A stretch of 5,520 nucleotides of DNA from PALSA-911 sp043742865. GTDB lineage: Bacteria > Pseudomonadota > Alphaproteobacteria > Acetobacterales > Acetobacteraceae. The DNA lies in the NCBI GenBank assembly GCA_043742865.1, contig JAYTXR010000173.1, forward strand, positions 1 through 5,520, written 5' to 3'. The position numbers were made by a program, and so were the translations under genes. Under the pieces are notes generated by a model. The model made no database searches and was not told the DNA's origin. It worked only from the letters and a program-made list of their open reading frames with translations. Of this stretch, positions 1 through 4,926 are shown in pieces; position 1 is the stretch's first letter, and each line of letters opens with the position of its first letter.

Positions 1-344
1 ATGGCGCTCAGGCGATGTGCGCCGTCAATAACAAATACAAATTGCCCAGACCTCCACAATATTACCTCCGGAATAAGATCGCCATCAAGAAACGCCGCCA
101 CGAGGTCCGCTATCTTTTGCGGGGTCCAATTAGATGTCTCTCTTTGAAAATCGGGTTTACGCAAACTCTGGACTAAAAACGAGTCGTCTGCGAGTTGCCC
201 TATGCCGATTGTCCCTGTTGGTGTGCCCTTCGCAGGCGCGCTGGATGCAGCGAAGTCCTCTCGCGGGATAAGTGCGTCTAAATTTACACCGTTGGCACTC
301 ATACCCTCAGCCCCCCAAGTGAGCCTCGGCTTACATGCCTTCAT
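1..344 (-). CDS. DUF262/ParB-like protein with DGAHR motif, N-terminal fragment
   Basis: This minus-strand gene is cut by the left edge; 114 residues are visible without a stop. Residues 63-69 read KPDFQRE and residues 107-111 read DGAHR. The two are separated by a predicted helix and a strand (about 76-106, with a GDLIPEVILW stretch). This is the layout of the DUF262 / ParB-sulfiredoxin-like fold, whose members carry a PxYQR-like motif and a DGxxR motif. Relatives include ParB-type nucleases, DGQHR-domain proteins and subunits of DNA modification-dependent restriction systems. The fold binds or hydrolyses nucleotides or DNA, but the exact role here is unknown. The start at 344 is chosen because GGAGGTGA sits 6 bases upstream. 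A second in-frame ATG at 302 would remove 14 residues, and the sequence from there on looks more family-like. GC is about 52%, and ATA and TTA codons occur, unlike the neighbouring genes. This suggests acquired DNA. The fold call is fairly secure; the function is not. Confidence 0.75.
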   Translation of the reverse strand, partial: MKACKPRLTWGAEGMSANGVNLDALIPREDFAASSAPAKGTPTGTIGIGQLADDSFLVQSLRKPDFQRETSNWTPQKIADLVAAFLDGDLIPEVILWRSGQFVFVIDGAHRLSA

Positions 345-347
345 GGC

Positions 348-355
348 TCACCTCC
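348..355 (-). promoter_or_regulatory. Strong Shine-Dalgarno site that sets the start at 344
   Basis: On the minus strand this reads GGAGGTGA, an eight-base complement to the 3' end of 16S rRNA. Six bases separate its GGAGG core from the ATG at 344. It is the best ribosome-binding site in the window. The alternative ATG at 302 has only a G-rich stretch (GGGGGGCTGAGGGT) before it. Confidence 0.7.
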
Positions 356-382
356 CACACTACCCGTTGCCGCTGGGTATGG

Positions 383-395
383 GAAGTGTAACTTC
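383..395. promoter_or_regulatory. Perfect 5-bp inverted repeat, possible operator
   Basis: GAAGT and ACTTC are separated by GTA. The dyad lies 38-51 bases upstream of the minus-strand start at 344, where a regulator could act on that gene's promoter. Arms this short can occur by chance, and no consensus for a known regulator was recognised. Confidence 0.2.
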
Positions 396-442
396 GCCAA
401 AAAAAACGCACGCGACAAGCTGCCGAAGCCCTGCGACACCGA

Positions 443-471
443 TTGACCGAGGCGCCACGCAGAAGAACTCT
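443..471 (+). promoter_or_regulatory. Weak sigma70-like promoter candidate for the plus-strand genes
   Basis: TTGACC at 443-448 matches five of six bases of the -35 consensus and lies about 135 bases before the GTG start at 582. The -10 position at 17-base spacing (466-471, AACTCT) matches the consensus poorly. Only the -35 half is persuasive. Confidence 0.15.
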
Positions 472-581
472 CCAGTGCGCGGCCCTCAGGGCAGCATAGC
501 AGGTTCGCGCGTATGGGGCCGAGCCCTGGCCTTCCCGCCAAAACCGCCTTACAGCGATCTCCGTAACAGCACAGGACCAGC

Positions 582-1469
582 GTGGGAAAGGCAGTTCGCA
601 TCGCGACGGGCACCATTGGGGTTGGTATCCTGGTGCTGGCCATGAAAGGCGCTGCCTGGTGGATGACCGGCAGTGCCGCGCTGTATTCGGACGCGCTGGA
701 AAGCACGGTCAATGTCGCCGCCGGCTTCGTGGCACTGGTGGCGCTGCGTTTTGCCTCCAGGCCCGCCGATGCCAACCATCCGTTTGGCCATGACAAGGCG
801 GAGTTCTTCGCCGCGGTGATCGAGGGTGTGTTGATCCTGGTCGCCGCGCTGTCGATTTTCAGGCATGCCTGGGAAACCTGGCAGGCCCCGCAGGCGTTGC
901 AGATGCCGTATCAGGGCCTCGCCCTGAACGCGGTCGCCACCTTGATCAACGGGCTATGGGCGTCGGTGTTGTTTCGCAACGCGCGGATCCTGCGGTCCCC
1001 GGCTTTGCAGGCCGATGCGCGCCATCTGACGGCCGACGTGGCCACCTCGATCGGCGTGACCGTCGGCGTGCTGCTGGCGGTGCGGACCGGGTATCTGGTG
1101 CTGGACCCGCTGCTGGCGGCGGCCACCGGGGTGCATGTGCTGTGGTCCGGCGCCTCGATGATCTGGGCATCGGTGGGCGGGCTGATGGACGCGGCCCCCG
1201 AAACGGCGGTGATCGACCGCATCCGCGCGGTGATCGCCGAACAGGCCGCCGGCGCGATCGAGGCGCATGACCTGCGCAGCCGCCACGCCGGCCGGCTGAC
1301 CTTCGTCGAGTTCCATTTGGTGGTGCCAGGGGCGATGACCGTCGCCGCCAGCCACGATATCTGCGACCGGATCGAGGCGGCGCTGAAGGCGGAGATGCAT
1401 CATCTGGTGATCACCATCCACGTGGAACCGGAGGCCAAGGCCAAGCAGACCGGTGTTCCGGTGCTGTGA
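582..1469 (+). CDS. Cation diffusion facilitator (CDF) family metal/proton antiporter
   Basis: This 295-residue inner-membrane protein has the normal CDF length and probably exports Zn(II), Fe(II), Mn(II) or Co(II) in exchange for protons. Six hydrophobic segments lie at roughly 10-30, 38-56, 76-95, 112-131, 153-167 and 172-196. A cytoplasmic domain follows (about 205-284). By comparison with E. coli FieF from memory, the membrane site corresponds to E40, N44, H148 and D152, where FieF has Asp, Asp, His, Asp. The interface ligands D63, H66 and H70 and the C-terminal H229, H245, H258 and H280 appear conserved; E282 replaces an Asp. The start is GTG: an in-frame TAA at 564-566 blocks any extension, and AGGA at 573-576 serves as ribosome-binding site. 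Its stop overlaps the start of the TonB gene. The family is secure; the metal is not predictable from sequence alone. Confidence 0.93.
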   Translation: MGKAVRIATGTIGVGILVLAMKGAAWWMTGSAALYSDALESTVNVAAGFVALVALRFASRPADANHPFGHDKAEFFAAVIEGVLILVAALSIFRHAWETWQAPQALQMPYQGLALNAVATLINGLWASVLFRNARILRSPALQADARHLTADVATSIGVTVGVLLAVRTGYLVLDPLLAAATGVHVLWSGASMIWASVGGLMDAAPETAVIDRIRAVIAEQAAGAIEAHDLRSRHAGRLTFVEFHLVVPGAMTVAASHDICDRIEAALKAEMHHLVITIHVEPEAKAKQTGVPVL

Positions 1470-2215
1470 GGCGGCTGACCGGTGCGGATGGGCGGTCTGC
1501 TACCCGCCGCCTGCTGATTTTTGTCGCCGCCTCGGTCGCGCTGCACCTGTTGGCGACGACGGCGGTGATCGTGGCGCCCGACTGGCTGGCCGGCGGGCCG
1601 AAACCGGCGAAACCGGATGCGCCGTTGCCGTCGGTCGAATTCCTGCTGGTGCAGCAGGAAGGTTTCGGCAAGCCGACCGCCGCGGCAGCGGCTGATCCGG
1701 CGAAGGCGGCGCCGGCCCCGGCCTCCGAGCAGCCCCGGCCGGAGCCACCGCCCCCCCCCCAGGCGGCCGAGCCGGCCCCCGAGCCGCCGCCGCCGGCGGA
1801 GCCGGTCCAAAACCAGGCCACCGCCGCACCCGCCACGCCACCGGCCGCCAATCCGGCACCGGATGCCGAGCCGGCGCCGGAAATCAACCTCGGTGGCACC
1901 GACAGCCTCAGCTCCCTGATCGCCACCGGCGAGCAGCTGATCCCGGCCGCGATCGACGCCAAATTCCGCAACCGCGAGCCGATATATCCGCGCGAGGCCG
2001 CCCGGCTTGGTCAGCATGGACTGGTCGTCGTGCAGGCGCATGTCGCGCCGGACGGGCACGCCGAGGCGGCGGACATCGAGAAAAGCTCCGGTTATTCGAT
2101 CCTCGACAACGCCGCGCGCGACGCCATCATCACGTGGCATTTCCGCCCGGCGATCGAGAGCGGCGTGCCGGTGCAATCGACGATCTCGATCGGCGTCGAC
2201 TTCACGTTGCGCTAA
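1466..2215 (+). CDS. tonB: TonB-family energy transducer
   Basis: TonB proteins transmit the proton motive force from ExbB/ExbD in the inner membrane to outer-membrane receptors for siderophores, cobalamin and similar ligands. This 249-residue protein has the full plan: a short basic N-terminus, one membrane anchor (about 16-37) containing the SxxxH motif (S23, H27) needed for coupling in TonB, a Pro/Ala/Glu-rich periplasmic spacer (about 67-139), and a C-terminal TonB domain (about 165-249). That domain contains the characteristic IYP at 173-175, VAPDGHAEAADIEKSSG and WHFRPA. The GTG start overlaps the CDF stop by four bases (GTGA), and no clear ribosome-binding site precedes it, so translation is probably coupled. 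The next possible in-frame starts lie inside or beyond the anchor. No exbB, exbD or TonB-dependent receptor is visible, so its partners must be elsewhere. The spacer includes a ten-C tract. Confidence 0.92.
   Translation: MRRLTGADGRSATRRLLIFVAASVALHLLATTAVIVAPDWLAGGPKPAKPDAPLPSVEFLLVQQEGFGKPTAAAAADPAKAAPAPASEQPRPEPPPPPQAAEPAPEPPPPAEPVQNQATAAPATPPAANPAPDAEPAPEINLGGTDSLSSLIATGEQLIPAAIDAKFRNREPIYPREAARLGQHGLVVVQAHVAPDGHAEAADIEKSSGYSILDNAARDAIITWHFRPAIESGVPVQSTISIGVDFTLR
1751..1760 (+). repeat. Ten-base poly-C tract within the tonB coding sequence
   Basis: An uninterrupted run of ten C encodes part of a five-proline stretch in the periplasmic spacer. As written, the reading frame continues into an intact TonB C-terminal domain. 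A change of one or two C would shift the frame before that domain. Confidence 0.9.
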
Positions 2216-2219
2216 AGGA
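2215..2219 (+). promoter_or_regulatory. Ribosome-binding site that fixes the adenosyltransferase start
   Basis: AAGGA overlaps the last base of the tonB TAA and lies six bases before the ATG at 2226. It supports that start over the far-upstream in-frame ATG at 2007 and suggests reinitiation after tonB. Confidence 0.7.
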
Positions 2220-2225
2220 AACAAA

Positions 2226-2780
2226 ATGGTTCGCATCGACAGGGTGGTGACGCGTGGCGGCGACGGTGGGGAAACCTCGCTGGGCGACGGCACGCGGGTA
2301 CGCAAGGACGCGCTGCGGGTGGAAGCCTATGGCACCGTGGACGAGGCCAACGCCGTGCTTGGGCTGCTGCGGTTGCACACCGTAGGCGAGTCGGATGCGA
2401 TGCTGGCGCGCATCCAGAACGATCTGTTCGATGTCGGCGCCGATCTGTGCGTGCCCGGCGAAGCCGGCGATAGGCTGCGGCTGACCGACGCACCGGTGCT
2501 GCGGCTGGAAAGCGAGGTGGCGGCGATGAACGCCACCCTGCCGCGCCTGACCAGCTTTGTGCTGCCCGGCGGCAGCCCGGCGGGGGCGTATGCGCATCTG
2601 GCCCGCACCGTCGTGCGCCGGGCCGAACGGCTGGGTGTGGCACTGGCGGCGCAGCAGGAGGTGAACCCGGCGGTCATTCGCTATCTGAACCGGCTGTCGG
2701 ATCATCTGTTCGTCCTCGCCCGGCAACTGAACGCCAACGCCGCGGCCGACATTCTGTGGGTACCTGGCGCCAACCGGTAG
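2226..2780 (+). CDS. PduO-type ATP:cob(I)alamin adenosyltransferase
   Basis: This cytoplasmic enzyme transfers the 5'-deoxyadenosyl group of ATP to reduced cobalamin, making coenzyme B12 for mutases such as methylmalonyl-CoA mutase. The 184 residues match the usual single-domain PduO/MMAB/YvqK size. The ATP-binding N-terminal motif TRGGDGGETSLGDG (9-22) is followed by VEAYGTVDEANA (32-43), LFDVGADLC, the RRAER segment (131-135) and the NRLSD-containing segment (155-159). All are hallmarks of the family. The start ATG at 2226 has AAGGA at 2215-2219 with six-base spacing, overlapping the tonB stop. The open frame extends upstream to an ATG at 2007, but that part lies inside tonB in another frame and is not family-like. 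The gene follows tonB by ten bases, so co-expression is likely. TonB energises cobalamin import, so the pairing makes biological sense, though no mutase or other B12 gene is visible. Confidence 0.95.
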   Translation: MVRIDRVVTRGGDGGETSLGDGTRVRKDALRVEAYGTVDEANAVLGLLRLHTVGESDAMLARIQNDLFDVGADLCVPGEAGDRLRLTDAPVLRLESEVAAMNATLPRLTSFVLPGGSPAGAYAHLARTVVRRAERLGVALAAQQEVNPAVIRYLNRLSDHLFVLARQLNANAAADILWVPGANR

Positions 2781-2812
2781 ACCCTGCTGGAACGCCGGCA
2801 TAAGCTGACTGC

Positions 2813-4030
2813 ATGATCCCACGCATCGAATTCGAACCGACCGCCACGCCGCCGCTCGCCGGCATCCGCGTGGTGGATTTGTCCCGGCTGGTCGCCGGCA
2901 ACATGATCAGCCTGCAACTGGCCGATCACGGCGCCGAGGTGATCAAGATTGAGGACCCGGACAAAGGCGACCCGCTGCGCGCCTGGCGGACCAACGGGCA
3001 GAGCTTGCACTGGAAGGTCTATGCCCGGAACAAGAAAAGCCTGGCGATGAACCTGCGCCCGGCGCTGGCCAAGCAGGCGCTGCACGATCTGCTGGATACC
3101 AGCCAGGTGCTGATCGAGAATTTCCGCCCCGGCACGCTGGAGAGCATGGGGTTTTCGCCCGCGGTGCTGCACGCGCGCAACCCCGGCCTGATCGTTGTGC
3201 GGGTGACCGGGTTCGGCCAGGACGGCCCGTACCGCGACCGCCCCGGCTTCGGCACGCTGGTGGAGGCGATGTCCGGCTTCGCGTCGAAGAACGGCTTTGC
3301 CGATCGCCCGCCGGTGCTGCCGCCGCTGGCGCTGGCCGACATGGTGGCCGGATTATACGGCGCGTATGCGGTGATGATCGCCTTGCGCGAGGTGGAAAAG
3401 GGCGGCCGGGGCCAGGTCATCGACCTGCCGCTGCTCGATCCCATCGTCTCGATCCTGGGGCCGGAGGCGGCGATCTACACCGTGTCCGGCGGGTTGTCGC
3501 CGCGCACCGGCAGCCGGTCCATCACCACCTCCCCGCGCAACACGTTCCGAACCAAAGATGATCGGTACATCGCCATTTCCGCGTCGATCCAGGCGATGTC
3601 CGAACGGCTGATGCGCGCCATCGGCCGGGCCGACATGATCGACGATCCGCGGTTTCGCACCAACACCGACCGGTTGAACCATGTCGAGGAATGCGAGCGC
3701 CCGATTGCCGATTTCATTGCCGCGCGCACACTGGCAGAAAACATGGCGGTGTTCGAGGCGGCCGAGATCACCGCAACGCCGGTCTATGATATCGACCAGT
3801 TCCTGGACGATCCGCATGTGCAGGCGCGCGGCGTGATCGTCGAGGCGCCGGATGACGAGGCGGGTTCGGTGCTAATGCATAACATCATTCCCCGGCTGTC
3901 GGAAACGCCCGGAAAACTGCGGCTGCCGGCACCCCGGCTGGGTCAGCACACGCGCGAGATTTTTTCCGCCATTGGCTATACGCAAGCAGCAATCGCCGCC
4001 CTGATCGCGGCCGGCGCGATGAAAGGCTAG
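2813..4030 (+). CDS. Family III (CaiB/BaiF) CoA-transferase
   Basis: Family III enzymes move CoA between acyl-CoA donors and carboxylic acids through an aspartyl-CoA anhydride; they work as interlocked dimers in the cytoplasm. The 405 residues match the family length. The N-terminal LAGIRVVDLSR (15-25), GAEVIKIE (40-47), ENFRPG (102-107), GFGQDGPY (133-140) and LADMVAGLYGAY (174-185) segments are typical. D176 aligns with the catalytic Asp169 of formyl-CoA transferase. The C-terminal DDPHVQARG and PRLGQHT segments are also normal for the family. The ATG at 2813 has no strong ribosome-binding site, but it is the only start that keeps the first conserved motif. A gap of 32 bases precedes it, the largest in the gene block. 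The lyase six bases downstream suggests that the substrate is a dicarboxylic or hydroxy acid, for example itaconate, mesaconate, citramalate or malate. The substrate cannot be read from the sequence. Confidence 0.93.
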   Translation: MIPRIEFEPTATPPLAGIRVVDLSRLVAGNMISLQLADHGAEVIKIEDPDKGDPLRAWRTNGQSLHWKVYARNKKSLAMNLRPALAKQALHDLLDTSQVLIENFRPGTLESMGFSPAVLHARNPGLIVVRVTGFGQDGPYRDRPGFGTLVEAMSGFASKNGFADRPPVLPPLALADMVAGLYGAYAVMIALREVEKGGRGQVIDLPLLDPIVSILGPEAAIYTVSGGLSPRTGSRSITTSPRNTFRTKDDRYIAISASIQAMSERLMRAIGRADMIDDPRFRTNTDRLNHVEECERPIADFIAARTLAENMAVFEAAEITATPVYDIDQFLDDPHVQARGVIVEAPDDEAGSVLMHNIIPRLSETPGKLRLPAPRLGQHTREIFSAIGYTQAAIAALIAAGAMKG

Positions 4031-4036
4031 CCAGCA

Positions 4037-4924
4037 ATGGAACGAAACCTGCCGGTCTGGCGGTCGCTGATGTATGTCCCGGTCAATGTCGAGAAATTCG
4101 TCGACACCGCCGCCGATCGCGGCGCGGACGCGTATATCCTGGACCTGGAAGACGCGGTCGCGCCGTCGCAGAAGGCGCTGGCGCGGACCCTGATCGCCGC
4201 GGCGATTCCCAAAGTTTCGCGCAACGGCGCGGATGTGGTGGTGCGCGTCAACCGGCCCTGGCGGATGTTGATCGCCGATCTGGAGGCCGCGGTCATCCCG
4301 GGCGTGACGGCGTTGGCCTTGCCGAAGATCGAGAGTGCCGAGCATATCCAGATGATCGCCGAAATCGTCGATGAGCTGGAACTGGAACGCGGCCTGCCCA
4401 ACGGCACGATACGGTTCATCGCCATGGTGGAAACCGCGAGCGGCTTCTTCCGCACCGAGGCGATCGCGCGCAGCCATCAGCGCCTGGTCGCGATCACCAT
4501 CGGCGCCGAGGACATCGCGTTGTCGGTCGGGATGCTGCCGGAAGCGGAGGGATTGTTCTATCCGAAACAGCATGCGATCTTCGCCGCGCGCGCCGCCGGC
4601 ATTCTGCCGCTCGGTTTTATCGGCACGGTGGCGGACTACAAGGATACCGCGGCGTTCCGCGCCACCATCCAGCGCTCCCGAAAACTGGGCTTTTCCGGGG
4701 CGGCCTGCGTCCATCCGTTGCAGGTGCCGATCCTGAACCAGGAATTCGGATATTCGGCGGAAGAAATACGCCGCGCGCGGGCGATGGTGGACGCCTATGA
4801 CGCGGCCCTGGCCGCCGGCAAGGGCGCGATCGAGTTCGAGGGCAAGATGATCGACATTCCCGTGGTGGCCCGCGCGCAGGCGCTGCTGAAGCGCGCTGAC
4901 GCGCTGGCAGCGAAGGGGCGCTGA
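4037..4924 (+). CDS. CitE/HpcH-type acyl-CoA lyase (malyl- or citramalyl-CoA lyase-like)
   Basis: This is a cytoplasmic TIM-barrel lyase of the HpcH/HpaI aldolase family, CitE branch. It would cleave a beta-hydroxyacyl-CoA such as citramalyl-CoA or malyl-CoA into acetyl-CoA and a 2-oxo acid, or catalyse the reverse. Conserved segments in the 295 residues are LMYVPV (11-16), LDLEDAV (35-41), VRVN with the presumed CoA/carboxylate Arg R70, PKIES (96-100), MVETA with metal ligand E132, and GAEDIA with metal ligand D159. VADYKD (198-203), LGFSGAACVHP (217-227) and the C-terminal GKMIDIPVVARAQALL follow. All catalytic residues expected for the family are present. The ATG at 4037 has AAAGG at 4022-4026 with ten-base spacing and begins six bases after the CoA-transferase stop. 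The citrate lyase partners CitD and CitF are absent, so it is a stand-alone lyase rather than a citrate lyase subunit. Exact substrate unknown. Confidence 0.92.
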   Translation: MERNLPVWRSLMYVPVNVEKFVDTAADRGADAYILDLEDAVAPSQKALARTLIAAAIPKVSRNGADVVVRVNRPWRMLIADLEAAVIPGVTALALPKIESAEHIQMIAEIVDELELERGLPNGTIRFIAMVETASGFFRTEAIARSHQRLVAITIGAEDIALSVGMLPEAEGLFYPKQHAIFAARAAGILPLGFIGTVADYKDTAAFRATIQRSRKLGFSGAACVHPLQVPILNQEFGYSAEEIRRARAMVDAYDAALAAGKGAIEFEGKMIDIPVVARAQALLKRADALAAKGR

Positions 4925-4926
4925 AC

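Larger units (their letters stand above)
345..581. other. Divergent intergenic region with no convincing gene
   Basis: This stretch separates the minus-strand DUF262-like gene from the plus-strand gene block, so promoters for both should lie here. I see no coding sequence with a recognisable product, no tRNA-like fold and no rho-independent terminator. It contains an eight-A run (399-406), a 13-base dyad (383-395), a small GCCC-TCA-GGGC hairpin (482-492) and a TTGACC hexamer (443-448). GC is about 62%, between the two flanks. It may be the boundary of acquired DNA. Confidence 0.6.

Noticed and set aside
482..492. GCCC-TCA-GGGC hairpin as a terminator
   Set aside because: The stem is only four pairs and no T-run follows on either strand.
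202..645. A 147-codon plus-strand open frame bridging the left-edge gene and the CDF start
   Set aside because: It is antisense to the DUF262-like gene and out of frame with the CDF gene. Its Pro/Ser/Ala-rich sequence has no domain.
341..796. A 151-codon minus-strand open frame whose TGA overlaps the ATG at 344, suggesting ATGA coupling
   Set aside because: Its first part is antisense to the conserved N-terminus of the CDF gene and it shows no family features; the overlap is probably chance.
2007..2225. N-terminal extension of the adenosyltransferase from an ATG at 2007
   Set aside because: This part is Arg/Ser-rich and lies within tonB in another frame. The known family begins near the TRGGDGG motif, and the ATG at 2226 has a good ribosome-binding site.
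1400..2305. A 301-codon minus-strand open frame opposite tonB
   Set aside because: Its Gly/Arg-rich low-complexity translation is the mirror of the Pro/Ala-rich TonB spacer.
2781..2812. Possible terminator or promoter between the adenosyltransferase and CoA-transferase genes
   Set aside because: The 32 bases contain no stem-loop with a T-run and no recognisable promoter hexamers.
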